Assembly (NCBI GenBank): GCA_902788645.1
Contig: CADAKW010000002.1
Coordinates: 1 to 50,526, forward strand
Reading direction: 5' to 3'
Source: an uncultured Lachnospiraceae bacterium
GTDB taxonomy: Bacteria > Bacillota > Clostridia > Lachnospirales > Lachnospiraceae
DNA: 50,526 nt
The position numbers and the translations under genes are program-made. This document shows positions 1 through 8,481 of this stretch, one piece after another. The notes below the pieces were generated by a model. It was not told where the DNA came from, did no database searches, and was given only the letters and a program-made list of their open reading frames with translations. Position 1 is the first letter of the stretch; the number at the start of each line of letters is the position of its first letter.

Positions 1-2
1 GA

Positions 3-521
3 GCAGATCCATGGGATGGACCTACGTCATTGCATGAAATGTTTTCTGTGCAGAATGATACGATACGGAGATATGCACAGGATTACCGGATGCATTTGCT
101 GGATCCCGGCAGAATACCCCGGAATGACTTCAAAAAGTTTGCATCAAGTCTGCGGGAAGTGTTAAACTATATAAAGTATTCGAAGGATGAGAAAGGGCTG
201 GCAAGGCTTTTGGAGGAAGATGAACGCCTCAAGACGCTGGAGGCAGGAGCCGCCCGTGTAATAGAGACAATAACCCATACAGATTTTGCGATTGATGAGA
301 AAACGGAGGTGGTCAATGTGTGCCAGGCAGTAGAGGATATGATGAAGACGAGAGAGCAGAAAGGGTGGAAACTGGGAGAGGAAATTGGACGAAAACAGGG
401 CCAGAAGGATATGCTGGTGCAATTAGTCCGGAAGGGACTTCTCAGTGTGGCAGATGCGGCCTCTGAGGCCGGATTGTCCTGTGAGGCATTTGAGCAGCAA
501 ATGAAGTCGCAAAAGTCTTGA
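3..521 (+). CDS. Rpn-family PD-(D/E)XK nuclease/transposase-like protein, C-terminal part (5' end outside window)
   Basis: The reading frame is open to the left edge, so this is only the C-terminal part of a gene. The frame before the first TTG/ATG codons reads ADPWDGPTSLHEMF, which matches the WDGPxSLxxM segment typical of Rpn / PDDEXK_2 proteins (recombination-promoting nuclease family). The visible tail has the usual ending: a charged helical stretch (KLGEEIGRKQGQKDML) followed by a short 'LVRKGLLSVADAASEAGLS' motif. The nuclease catalytic residues lie upstream of the window and cannot be checked. Such genes are often multicopy and recombination-associated in Lachnospiraceae. It ends 88 bases before a NERD-helicase gene on the same strand. 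Confidence 0.75.
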   Translation, partial: ADPWDGPTSLHEMFSVQNDTIRRYAQDYRMHLLDPGRIPRNDFKKFASSLREVLNYIKYSKDEKGLARLLEEDERLKTLEAGAARVIETITHTDFAIDEKTEVVNVCQAVEDMMKTREQKGWKLGEEIGRKQGQKDMLVQLVRKGLLSVADAASEAGLSCEAFEQQMKSQKS

Positions 522-609
522 GGGCTGTGTGGCATTAGTTGGGGCAAAATGCTGTCTTTTGTCTCATCATTATATTATTTTTGTAGTTTACATTAGGAGG
601 AGCCGGTCA

Positions 610-2292
610 ATGGTTACATTCATTCCCCCTTATATGGGCGAGGAGATCAAGAGCAATGCGGAACGAAAGATGTATGATGTGTTGCAGGAGTTAAATTTAA
701 AGAATGCTTATGTGCTTCATTCTCTGGGACTTCCCAGACACCGGTCTAAGATTTATGGAGAGGTTGATTTCGTGGTGGTTTGCGAACGGGGTGTTGCATG
801 TCTGGAGATTAAAGGGGGACGTGTGGAATGTCATGATGGACAATGGACCTTTATTGACCGGTATGGCACGGAGCGGGTGAAACCCGAGGGACCGTTTGCA
901 CAGGTGACGGGAAATATGTTTAGCCTGCGGGATATTCTTAAGAGGCATTTTGATGGCAATCCTCACATGAAAAACATTCTGATGGCCAGTGGAGTAGTAT
1001 TTCCGGACATTGCATTTCATTCGGATTCGCAGGAGATCATTCCGGAGATTATCTACGACCGTGCCACAGGGGATATTTCCGGGTATATGAATCGGGTGTT
1101 TGATTACTGGCAGCAGAGACAGCACCGGGAACCGAGTAAATTATCACCGTCGGATATTCGTGATATCGTGCAGTTTTTGCGGGCGGATTTTTGTTTTATT
1201 CCTTCTCTGAATGACCGTTTGGAGCAGGTGGAACAAAAGCTGGTGCGATTGACGAAGGAACAGGCACAGCTTATGCAGGCACTTGGGATGAATGATCATC
1301 TGGTCGTGGAGGGCGGAGCAGGTACCGGTAAAACTCTGCTGGCAGCTGAGTATGCGAGGCGACAGATAGATCAGGGTGCAAAGGTGCTGTATCTTACATA
1401 CAATAAAAATCTTGCGCATCATGTAATGCGGTCTTTGCCACAGGTGGAGCAGTTGAAGGTGATAAATATTCATGCTCTTTTTGGAGAATATATTCCGGTG
1501 GATGTGGAGGAATTGCAGAAGGATCCACAGAATTATTTTGCCCAGCTTCTGCCGGAGCGGTTTTATGATTATATCAGTGATAAGCTGTCTACAGACCCGG
1601 AGGCAGAGAAGCTGCAGTATGACGTGCTGATCATGGATGAAGGGCAGGACATATTAAAACCGTTATATTTATATTCTTTGGACTGTCTGCTAAAGGGTGG
1701 GCTGGATCATGGAAAATGGGCGGTCTTTTATGATGAGAAACAAAATATTTATAATCCGGAATACAGGGAAGGGATGGATATACTTCAGTCCTATTCCCAT
1801 ACAAAATTCCGTCTGCTTGTCAATTGCAGAAATACGGTTCAGATTGGCACGTATAGCGCCAAGGCCAGCGGTGTTACATTTGCGGAGTTTATGAGAGAAA
1901 ACGGTGAAGAGGTAGGAAAGGTTTCTTATCAGGACGAAAAAGATTTTGAAAGACAGATCAAAGAGATATTAAAGGTTTTAAGAGAGGGTAAAGTAGCAGC
2001 CGGTGATATTACATTTTTGTCGCCGAAAAGATACAAAAATTCCAAATTGGCAGCAATGAAAGTGAAAGTCAATGAGTTGAATGATGATTTTCAACCGGAT
2101 CCTGCAATACCTGTGTATGCAACGATACAGGGCTTTAAGGGATTGGATGCCAAGGTTGTGATACTTTGTGATGTAGAGGCTTTGCGGAGCGAGACATTCT
2201 CTCAGTACATATATCTGGCAGGGACCAGAGCGCGGACATTATTATATATTGTAGGTCCGGAAAGTTTTTGGGAGGAGCATCAGATACAGTAA
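610..2292 (+). CDS. NERD nuclease-domain / superfamily 1 (UvrD-like) helicase fusion
   Basis: The 560-residue protein joins a nuclease-related domain to a P-loop helicase core. The NERD part (about residues 10-130) shows the GEVDFVVV strand (E51, D53) and CLEIKGG (E66, K68), the expected PD-(D/E)XK active-site pattern. The helicase part has a Walker A GGAGTGKT at 235-242, a Walker B/DEXQ-type DVLIMDEGQD near 345, and a late GFKGLDAKVVIL motif typical of UvrD/PcrA motif V-VI regions. The ATG at 610 was chosen over the longer frame from 529 because AGGAGG lies at about 595-601 and the family begins MVTFIPP-like. Such proteins are predicted DNA-processing or defence enzymes. It is convergent with the next gene, separated by a hairpin. 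Confidence 0.85.
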   Translation: MVTFIPPYMGEEIKSNAERKMYDVLQELNLKNAYVLHSLGLPRHRSKIYGEVDFVVVCERGVACLEIKGGRVECHDGQWTFIDRYGTERVKPEGPFAQVTGNMFSLRDILKRHFDGNPHMKNILMASGVVFPDIAFHSDSQEIIPEIIYDRATGDISGYMNRVFDYWQQRQHREPSKLSPSDIRDIVQFLRADFCFIPSLNDRLEQVEQKLVRLTKEQAQLMQALGMNDHLVVEGGAGTGKTLLAAEYARRQIDQGAKVLYLTYNKNLAHHVMRSLPQVEQLKVINIHALFGEYIPVDVEELQKDPQNYFAQLLPERFYDYISDKLSTDPEAEKLQYDVLIMDEGQDILKPLYLYSLDCLLKGGLDHGKWAVFYDEKQNIYNPEYREGMDILQSYSHTKFRLLVNCRNTVQIGTYSAKASGVTFAEFMRENGEEVGKVSYQDEKDFERQIKEILKVLREGKVAAGDITFLSPKRYKNSKLAAMKVKVNELNDDFQPDPAIPVYATIQGFKGLDAKVVILCDVEALRSETFSQYIYLAGTRARTLLYIVGPESFWEEHQIQ

Positions 2293-2313
2293 TCGTTTAC
2301 TATGTGTATAATT

Positions 2314-2353
2314 CTGCCCCGGCCTTATTATCCGTGAATAAAGACCGGGGCAG
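2314..2353. terminator. GC-rich hairpin between convergent genes
   Basis: CTGCCCCGG (2314-2322) pairs with CCGGGGCAG (2345-2353), with partial pairing of CTTATT-like inner sequence. There is no clean T-run on either side, so this is a likely but unproven bidirectional transcription end between the helicase gene and the minus-strand gene. Confidence 0.45.
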
Positions 2354-2380
2354 GCACCCATATAGTTGTTTTGATGAATC

Positions 2381-3787
2381 CTATTGGATCGCTTCACTGC
2401 ACAGGCGCTGCAGATAATCATAAACGGATTCGTTTTCCTTCCGGCTGCTGAAATCACTGCCGATTTCCTGAAGGAGTTCTTCGATTTCCTGACAATAGCA
2501 TTGATATTCTGATTGCGCAGTATTAAAGAAGGTATTGGCGTGATCATTGATATCCTCCTCCATTTCTGAGATGGCAGAGTGGATATCGGTGATAGTGTAT
2601 TGGATACTGCCACCGGTCAGAGTCTCCAGGGCACGCAGGAATCCTCCCTCGGAAATCCGGTAGTCGTGTTCTTCGATTTCTACCTGGTCCATAAAGTACT
2701 CAAACTGATACATAGCATAGAAATCGGCGTTTTCCAGCAGTTCTGCCTCCAATAAAGATGAGATATCTTTTTTACAGTGCTTTATCTGATCCTGCAGCTT
2801 CTGATAGAGTGGAGCTTTTTGGCAGATATCACAAAGTGTCTGCAGTTTTCCCAAAACTTCCGGAGTAAAGACATCATGGATATGTTTGCTATAATATTCC
2901 GTGGCGGCTTTGGCAATACATTTGGAGTCTCCGGGAGAGACATAGCGGCGGGCCTTGTTATACGCTTTTTCCAGAGCTTCTTTTTTGGCAGCATTACATT
3001 CGGAATGACTGTTGTAAAAGGTTCCCATAACGGAAGAGTTAAAGGGAAGATGATAATGCTCATACAGCCGGTGCGTTTTCAGCAGATTATGAAACAGGGT
3101 TGCCAGAGCAGAATGAGATTCATGAAAACTGTCATATCCATTTGCAGCGGCGGCTACACGGGCAGCATCAGCCGTCTCCGGATTTTCTGTGACCGGAAAG
3201 GAGATGTTTGTTATGGTGATCCCTGCTTTGCGGTACTGCTCCGGGGTGAAGGGATTTTCGATGGAAACATCACCGATACCGACATATTCTATTCCGGACT
3301 TGGAAATAGGAATGGAAAAGCTTTCATTGCAGAGATAGATTTTTGGCTCTTCGCTATCGATGAGGCAGGCCAGTTCTTCCTGGTTGGTGGCAATGAAGGG
3401 CAGTTCCTCTAAGAGCTTTTCATCCGCTTTGGTGTCTGCGATCACTTTTTTTACAATTTCTTTTTTCTGCTTGAACTGTTTCCTTTCCTCCTCGGTCAGA
3501 GAAATGTGATCCATATAATTCACCCGGAAAACACGGCAGATTTTGCGGAAACAGTTTTTTTCATTGAAGTCAATCGTGCGAAGCTGCTCTGCCTCGGTTT
3601 CATAATAGTGCTGCTCAAGCCAGAAAAGCAGATTTTCATTGGTGAAGGCAACCAGAATTTCATCACGGTTAAAATGTTCCCGGAGTTCTTTCAGGGAATG
3701 GATGGTTATGCCCTGAAGTGTCAGTGTAACTTTCTCGGAAGACTTGTTCTCTGCTCTGGAAATGGTATTTAATAATTGATTCATCAT
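2381..3787 (-). CDS. Uncharacterised 468-residue cytoplasmic protein
   Basis: I do not recognise a named family with certainty. The N-terminal about 80 residues (ITIHSLKELREHFNRDEIL ... WLEQHYYETEAEQL) resemble a short adaptor-like module seen at the front of several Clostridial proteins of unknown role: a beta strand, then 'L..LREHF...' and 'WLE.RYYE.EA'. A second conserved-looking block is GIEYVGIGDVSIENPF around residue 165. The rest is mostly charged alpha-helix with several scattered Cys and His residues. There is no signal peptide or membrane segment. An AAAGGAG ribosome site sits about ten bases before the ATG pair at 3787/3784. It is monocistronic and converges with the NERD-helicase gene. 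The plus-strand frames inside it are shadows. Confidence 0.7.
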   Translation of the reverse strand: MMNQLLNTISRAENKSSEKVTLTLQGITIHSLKELREHFNRDEILVAFTNENLLFWLEQHYYETEAEQLRTIDFNEKNCFRKICRVFRVNYMDHISLTEEERKQFKQKKEIVKKVIADTKADEKLLEELPFIATNQEELACLIDSEEPKIYLCNESFSIPISKSGIEYVGIGDVSIENPFTPEQYRKAGITITNISFPVTENPETADAARVAAAANGYDSFHESHSALATLFHNLLKTHRLYEHYHLPFNSSVMGTFYNSHSECNAAKKEALEKAYNKARRYVSPGDSKCIAKAATEYYSKHIHDVFTPEVLGKLQTLCDICQKAPLYQKLQDQIKHCKKDISSLLEAELLENADFYAMYQFEYFMDQVEIEEHDYRISEGGFLRALETLTGGSIQYTITDIHSAISEMEEDINDHANTFFNTAQSEYQCYCQEIEELLQEIGSDFSSRKENESVYDYLQRLCSEAIQ

Positions 3788-3915
3788 ATATATTTTCTCC
3801 TTTCAAACTGATTCGTTGTTTGTTTGACAGGGGTATCATAGGACATAGGCATGACAGAAGATGTCAAGATAAAACAATTTCAGAAATATTTAGTAAAAAT
3901 CTTATCAACGGTCCA

Positions 3916-3944
3916 TTGATTTTGCGGCTTCTTTTTGATACAAT
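3916..3944 (+). promoter_or_regulatory. Sigma-A promoter for the YjfB-like gene
   Basis: TTGATT (3916-3921), a 17-base spacer, and TACAAT (3939-3944), ending 39 bases before the ATG. No sigma-D (TAAA/GCCGATAT) promoter is evident, unlike Bacillus yjfB. Confidence 0.7.
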
Positions 3945-3983
3945 CAATATAAGAAATATCTATTCAGAAAGGCGGGTGATCCT

Positions 3984-4172
3984 ATGGATATGATCGGAAG
4001 CATTGCAGATTATTCTATGATGATGTCGCAGAATCAGTTGATGACAAATGTAAGCACAGAGATTCTCAGCAAGACGCTGGATACCTTTGAGGGGCAGGCA
4101 AGTGAGGTTGTGAAGATGATGGAGTCTTCTGTTCAGCCTTATCTCGGACAAAATATAAATACATATGTATAA
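3984..4172 (+). CDS. YjfB-like putative motility protein
   Basis: A 62-residue protein of the YjfB_motility type. It shows the family layout: a Met/Gln-rich helical start, then a 'VSTEILSKTLDTFEGQASEVVKMM' helix region, and the diagnostic SSVQPYLGQNINTYV ending (family: MMExSVQPxLGxNIDxxV). The biochemical role is unknown; Bacillus homologues belong to the flagellar/motility regulon. GAAAGGCGGGTGA provides the ribosome site. The gene is monocistronic, with its own promoter and a hairpin terminator immediately after. No flagellar genes are visible in this window. Confidence 0.85.
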   Translation: MDMIGSIADYSMMMSQNQLMTNVSTEILSKTLDTFEGQASEVVKMMESSVQPYLGQNINTYV

Positions 4173-4179
4173 ACCAGAT

Positions 4180-4209
4180 GGCACCGATGGAAACGGTGCC
4201 GTTTTCTTT
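4180..4209 (+). terminator. Intrinsic terminator after the YjfB-like gene
   Basis: GGCACCG (4180-4186), a 7-base loop, CGGTGCC (4194-4200), then GTTTTCTTT. Confidence 0.85.
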
Positions 4210-4260
4210 GTGAACAATTTATAAAATATGTGCAAATATTGTGAAAATTTCAAAAAATAC

Positions 4261-4289
4261 TTTCTTTTTTTATGGAAATTTACTATAAT
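4261..4289 (+). promoter_or_regulatory. Possible promoter for fucO
   Basis: A consensus TATAAT lies at 4284-4289, with a weak TTTCTT -35 element (4261-4266) 17 bases upstream. About 100 bases of leader separate it from the ATG. Confidence 0.45.
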
Positions 4290-4392
4290 ATAGGCATGAG
4301 AGGTATGGGACAGCTTTTCAAATACTGCTGTGATATCCGGTGGGGTATGGAAAGCACCATTATATTTTTATAAAGAAAGGGAGAGTAGCATT

Positions 4393-5541
4393 ATGGTAAA
4401 CAGATTTGTATTGAACGAGACATCTTATCACGGAGCAGGAGCGATCCAGAGCATTGCAGACGAGGCGAAGGGACGTGCCTTCAAAAAGGCATTTGTATGT
4501 TCTGACCCGGATCTGGTGAAGTTTGGTGTTACACAGAAGGTTCTGGATGTGCTGGAGGGAGCCGGACTTGATTATGAGTTATATTCTAATATCAAGCCAA
4601 ACCCAACCATCGAGAATGTTCAGACAGGTGTAGCAGCATGTAAGGCAGCAGGTGCTGATTACATTATTGCGATCGGTGGTGGTTCTTCTATGGATACCGC
4701 AAAGGGCGTTGGTATTATCATGGAGAATCCGGATTTTGCAGATGTACGCAGCCTGGAGGGGGTTGCTGATACAAAGCACAAGAGTATGCCGATCTTTGCG
4801 GTACCAACGACAGCAGGTACTGCTGCAGAGGTTACGATCAATTATGTTATTACAGATGTAGAGAAGAACCGCAAGATGGTATGTGTGGATCCTCATGATA
4901 TTCCGGTTGTTGCATTTATTGATCCGGAGATGATGTCCAGTATGCCAAAGGGTCTGACAGCAGCAACAGGTATGGACGCCCTGACACATGCGATCGAGGG
5001 TTATATCACGGCTGGTGCATGGGAACTTTCTGATATGTTCCATCTGAAAGCAATCGAGATCATTTCCCGTTCTCTTAGAGGGGCGGTTGACAACACACCG
5101 GAAGGCAGAGAGGGCATGGCACTGGGACAGTATGTTGCAGGTATGGGCTTCTCCAATGTAGGTCTTGGTATCGTTCATTCTATGGCTCATCCACTGGGAG
5201 CTCTTTATGATACACCACATGGTGTGGCCAATGCGATCATTCTGCCGACTGTTATGGAGTATAATGCAGATGCGACAGGAGACAAGTACAAATATATCGC
5301 ACAGGCTATGGGTGTAGAGGGAACAGAAAATATGTCTCAGGAGGAGTACCGCAAAGCTGCCATTGATGCTGTTCGTAAATTGTCTCAGGATGTTGGCATT
5401 CCGGCAGATCTCAAGGAGATTGTCAAGAAAGAGGATATTCCTTTCCTTGCACAGTCTGCATATGACGATGCATGCCGCCCGGGTAATCCGAAGGAGACAT
5501 CTGTGGAGGATATCACAGCATTGTATGAGAGCCTGATCTGA
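4393..5541 (+). CDS. fucO: Lactaldehyde reductase / iron-containing alcohol dehydrogenase FucO
   Basis: A 382-residue group III alcohol dehydrogenase that reduces lactaldehyde to 1,2-propanediol in fucose or rhamnose fermentation, using NADH and Fe2+. The GGGSSMD nucleotide motif is at 95-101. The metal ligands are all present: D195 and H199 in GMDALTHAIEGY, H262 in GIVHSMAHP, and H276 in TPHGVAN; the spacing matches E. coli FucO almost residue for residue. The ATG at 4393 follows AAAGGGAG and gives a standard-length protein; the longer frame from 4330 lacks a ribosome site. It stands alone between terminators, with no fucose catabolic operon in view, so another short-chain aldehyde could be the main substrate. 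Confidence 0.93.
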   Translation: MVNRFVLNETSYHGAGAIQSIADEAKGRAFKKAFVCSDPDLVKFGVTQKVLDVLEGAGLDYELYSNIKPNPTIENVQTGVAACKAAGADYIIAIGGGSSMDTAKGVGIIMENPDFADVRSLEGVADTKHKSMPIFAVPTTAGTAAEVTINYVITDVEKNRKMVCVDPHDIPVVAFIDPEMMSSMPKGLTAATGMDALTHAIEGYITAGAWELSDMFHLKAIEIISRSLRGAVDNTPEGREGMALGQYVAGMGFSNVGLGIVHSMAHPLGALYDTPHGVANAIILPTVMEYNADATGDKYKYIAQAMGVEGTENMSQEEYRKAAIDAVRKLSQDVGIPADLKEIVKKEDIPFLAQSAYDDACRPGNPKETSVEDITALYESLI

Positions 5542-5586
5542 TAATATGACCGGATCTGATATATAATATGTAGAAACAGATTATAT

Positions 5587-5636
5587 GTGTCTGTGGAAGT
5601 ACCTGCTATGGCAGGTGATCCTGCAGGCACATTTTT
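5587..5636 (+). terminator. Intrinsic terminator after fucO
   Basis: A two-tier hairpin: GTGTCTG (5587-5593) pairs with CAGGCAC (5624-5630), enclosing ACCTGC (5601-5606) and GCAGGT (5611-5616). ATTTTT follows. Confidence 0.75.
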
Positions 5637-5681
5637 GTGTGGAATCTGTGGAAAGAAGGTCCGATCGTATCAAGGGTATAC

Positions 5682-5710
5682 TTGCATTCTAAGGAAGATA
5701 ATGGTATATT
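5682..5710 (+). promoter_or_regulatory. Sigma-A promoter for glyQS
   Basis: TTGCAT (5682-5687), a 17-base spacer, and TATATT (5705-5710), 38 bases before the ATG. The leader is too short for a T-box. Confidence 0.65.
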
Positions 5711-5748
5711 TAGAAGCAGTAAATTCATCAATGGAATGGAGGATAATC

Positions 5749-7137
5749 ATGGAAAAAACAATGGAGAAGATTCAGGCACTGGCAAAAGCGAGAGGTTTTA
5801 TTTATCCTGGATCTGAAATTTATGGAGGACTTGCGAATACATGGGATTATGGCAATCTTGGTGTAGAGCTGAAAAATAACGTAAAACAGGCATGGTGGCA
5901 GAAGTTTATTCGTGAGAATAAATACAATGTTGGTATTGATTGTGCAATCCTTATGAACCCGCAGACATGGGTGGCATCCGGTCATCTTGGTAGCTTCTCT
6001 GATCCGTTGATGGATTGTAAGGAGTGTCATGAGCGTTTCCGTGCAGATCAGCTGATCGAGAAGTTTGCTGAGGAGAACAGCATCGAGCTCGATGGCAGTG
6101 TAGATGGATGGAGCAATGAGAAGATGCAGGATTTCATTTCTGAGCACAGCGTTCCATGTCCAACCTGTGGTAAGCATAACTTTACCGATATCCGTCAGTT
6201 TAACCTGATGTTCAAGACATTCCAGGGTGTTACTGAGGATGCAAAGAATACCGTATATCTTCGTCCGGAGACAGCACAGGGTATTTTTGTTAATTTCAAG
6301 AATGTACAGAGAACCTCCAGAAAGAAGATTCCATTTGGTATCGGTCAGATTGGTAAGTCATTCCGTAATGAGATCACACCGGGTAACTTTACATTCCGTA
6401 CCCGTGAGTTTGAGCAGATGGAGCTGGAGTTCTTCTGTGAACCGGATACTGATCTGGAGTGGTTTGCATACTGGAAAGACTTCTGCATTAACTGGCTGCA
6501 GACACTGGGAATTAAGCCGGATGAGATGCGTGTGCGCGATCATGACAAGGAGGAGCTTTCCTTCTATAGTAAAGCAACATCTGATATTGAGTTCCTGTTC
6601 CCATTTGGCTGGGGTGAGCTCTGGGGTATCGCCGATCGTACCAATTATGATCTGAGCCGTCATGCAGAGACCTCAGGAGAGGATATGAGTTATTTCGATG
6701 ATACCAAGAATGAGAAATATATCCCATATGTTATTGAGCCGTCTCTCGGAGCAGACCGTGTAACACTTGCTTTCCTTTGCAGCGCTTACGATGAGGAGGA
6801 GCTGGAGGGCGGAGATGTGCGTACGGTAATGCACTTCCATCCTGCAATTGCGCCGGTTAAGATCGGTGTGCTTCCATTGTCCAAGAAGCTGGGCGAGCAG
6901 GCAGAAAAGATTTATGAGACATTGTCTAAGACATACAATTGTGAGTATGATGATAGAGGAAACATCGGAAAGCGTTATCGCCGCCAGGATGAGATCGGTA
7001 CCCCGTACTGCATCACATATGACTTTGACTCTGAGGAGGATGGTGCGGTAACGGTTCGTGATCGTGATACCATGGAGCAGGAGCGTATTAAGATTGAGGA
7101 TCTTCCAAGCTATTTTGCAGGAAAATTTACTTTTTGA
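5749..7137 (+). CDS. glyQS: Glycyl-tRNA synthetase, single-chain (eukaryote-type) form
   Basis: A 462-residue class II aminoacyl-tRNA synthetase that charges tRNA-Gly with glycine in the cytoplasm; it is a homodimer of the single-chain type, not the bacterial alpha2beta2 type. Visible motifs: the [20 protein letters not shown] start, a Cys pair region CKEC and CPTCGKHNF, motif 2 in [20 protein letters not shown], and motif 3 in [14 protein letters not shown], followed by an anticodon-binding domain (about 350-462). The start at 5749 follows GGAGG with correct spacing; the upstream frame from 5587 runs through the fucO terminator and is not used. It is monocistronic, with its own promoter and a perfect terminator. 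Confidence 0.96.
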   Translation: MEKTMEKIQALAKARGFIYPGSEIYGGLANTWDYGNLGVELKNNVKQAWWQKFIRENKYNVGIDCAILMNPQTWVASGHLGSFSDPLMDCKECHERFRADQLIEKFAEENSIELDGSVDGWSNEKMQDFISEHSVPCPTCGKHNFTDIRQFNLMFKTFQGVTEDAKNTVYLRPETAQGIFVNFKNVQRTSRKKIPFGIGQIGKSFRNEITPGNFTFRTREFEQMELEFFCEPDTDLEWFAYWKDFCINWLQTLGIKPDEMRVRDHDKEELSFYSKATSDIEFLFPFGWGELWGIADRTNYDLSRHAETSGEDMSYFDDTKNEKYIPYVIEPSLGADRVTLAFLCSAYDEEELEGGDVRTVMHFHPAIAPVKIGVLPLSKKLGEQAEKIYETLSKTYNCEYDDRGNIGKRYRRQDEIGTPYCITYDFDSEEDGAVTVRDRDTMEQERIKIEDLPSYFAGKFTF

Positions 7138-7194
7138 TCAATTAAGGATTGACAGAATATGTCAATAAAATGAGCATATATGACAATGAAACAG

Positions 7195-7236
7195 GATGGT
7201 AATTTTGTTTGTTCGACAAAATTACCATCTTTTTTT
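7195..7236 (+). terminator. Intrinsic terminator after glyQS
   Basis: A perfect 14-bp stem, GATGGTAATTTTGT (7195-7208) with ACAAAATTACCATC (7216-7229), then seven T. Confidence 0.95.
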
Positions 7237-7300
7237 GCAAATTTAGAGAAAATGCCTGTAACGTAATAAAAACTTAATAATCTTTTGTGCATTGTGACTA

Positions 7301-7329
7301 TTGAAATGTCATAATTGCCATGCTAGAAT
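7301..7329 (+). promoter_or_regulatory. Promoter for the secreted Lys-rich protein gene
   Basis: TTGAAA (7301-7306), a 17-base spacer, and TAGAAT (7324-7329). The ATG is 44 bases downstream, behind AAGGGGG. Confidence 0.65.
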
Positions 7330-7373
7330 TTCGTCTGTAACAAGAAATCCACTATTATAAGGGGGAAAAAATC

Positions 7374-8336
7374 ATGAAGACTTCTATGAAGAAAGTACTT
7401 TCATTGGCTCTGGCTGGAGCAGTTGCACTTACAAGTGTATTTTCTGCAAACGTAGCAGATGCTTCTAATGCCAAGAAGGCAGCCGCTGTTCCTACAGCAA
7501 AGCTTTCAATCGCAGCAGCAAAGGATAAGGCTGTTGCCGCTTCTACAACAGTAACAGGTGTTGCAATCTCTACAAAGGGTGCTCTTACCTGCAAGTATGA
7601 CGCAAAGCTTGCTACAAGCATTGCTACTGCTTCTGCAGTTGTAGTTTCCGGTGACGCTATTAAGGTAACTGTTACAGCTACTAAGGCCGCTGTAGCATGT
7701 ACTGATGCAGCAGTTAGCGTTGTTTCTGCAAATACAGAGATCGCTAAGGTGCTTGTAACAATTAAGGGCGCTGCAAAGACAAAGGCTACCAAGTCTATCA
7801 AGTTCAAGAAGAAAAAAGTAGTTATCGCCGCTGGCAGCAGCAAGAAGCTTGCTTACACTGTTAAGAAGGCAGCTGCAGCAGACGCAGCAAAGAAGGTTAC
7901 CGTAGCATCTGCAAACAAGAAGATTGCAAAGGCTACTTTGGTAAAGGGCAAGAAGCAGGTTAAGATCGCTGTACCTAAGAAAGCTAAGGCTGGTACATCT
8001 ACAAACGTAACACTTAAGTCTGGTTCTAAGAAGGCTACTATCAAGGTATTCGTTAAGAATCCTGCAAAGAAGGTAACTGCAAAGAAAGCTACAGTTGTGA
8101 TCAAGAAGAATAAGACAAAGAAGATCAACGTAACTGTAAAGGCTCAGAACAACAAGAAAGCTACTACAGACACTGTTAAGGTTACACCATCTAACAAGAA
8201 GGCTGTAAAGGTTAAATCAGCAGTAGCTAAGAAGGGGAAAGTTGTTATTACCGTTAAGGCTAAGAAGGCCGGAAAAGCAAAACTGACTGTTAAGGTTGGT
8301 GCTAAGAAGGCTACCGTTAATGTAAGAGTTAAATAA
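7374..8336 (+). CDS. Secreted Ala/Lys/Val/Thr-rich Ig-like surface protein
   Basis: A 320-residue protein with a clear signal peptide (MKTSMKKVLSLALAGAVALT... cut near VADA/S). Almost all the rest is built from Ala, Lys, Val, Thr and Ser, with no Trp and a single Arg near the end, so the predicted charge is strongly positive. Two tandem beta-rich modules (about 145-235 and 236-320) share KKxxVxxG, ANKKIAKATL / SNKKAVKVKS and a KAGKAKLTVK-type ending, as in bacterial Ig-like (BIG_2-type) domains. No LPXTG, SLH or other anchor is seen, so attachment may be electrostatic. Codon choice is strongly biased (AAG, GCA/GCT), suggesting high expression. It has its own promoter and terminator. The role is unknown; structural or S-layer-like is an inference. 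Confidence 0.8.
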   Translation: MKTSMKKVLSLALAGAVALTSVFSANVADASNAKKAAAVPTAKLSIAAAKDKAVAASTTVTGVAISTKGALTCKYDAKLATSIATASAVVVSGDAIKVTVTATKAAVACTDAAVSVVSANTEIAKVLVTIKGAAKTKATKSIKFKKKKVVIAAGSSKKLAYTVKKAAAADAAKKVTVASANKKIAKATLVKGKKQVKIAVPKKAKAGTSTNVTLKSGSKKATIKVFVKNPAKKVTAKKATVVIKKNKTKKINVTVKAQNNKKATTDTVKVTPSNKKAVKVKSAVAKKGKVVITVKAKKAGKAKLTVKVGAKKATVNVRVK

Positions 8337-8363
8337 TTACATTCTTTGGTTATGAAGCTTGAG

Positions 8364-8396
8364 GGTGTCGCACTGGTGACAGTGCGGCACCTTTTT
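8364..8396 (+). terminator. Intrinsic terminator after the Lys-rich protein gene
   Basis: GGTGTCGCACTG (8364-8375), loop GTGA, CAGTGCGGCACC (8380-8391), then TTTTT. Confidence 0.92.
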
Positions 8397-8481
8397 CCTA
8401 TATAATAATTTGTATATATGGTATAGTTGCTATACAGGAAAAAGGTGTCGCGGCCTGGGAGAAGATACGGAGGAAAAATGA

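Noticed and set aside
2777..3412. 211-codon plus-strand frame inside the unknown protein gene
   Set aside because: There is no ribosome site, and the Phe/Gly-rich translation has no domain; the minus-strand gene has a proper start and longer coherent sequence.
5542..5748. T-box leader for glyQS
   Set aside because: There is no AGGGTGGNACCGCG-like T-box sequence and the distance from the promoter to the ATG is under 40 bases. The hairpin present is the fucO terminator.
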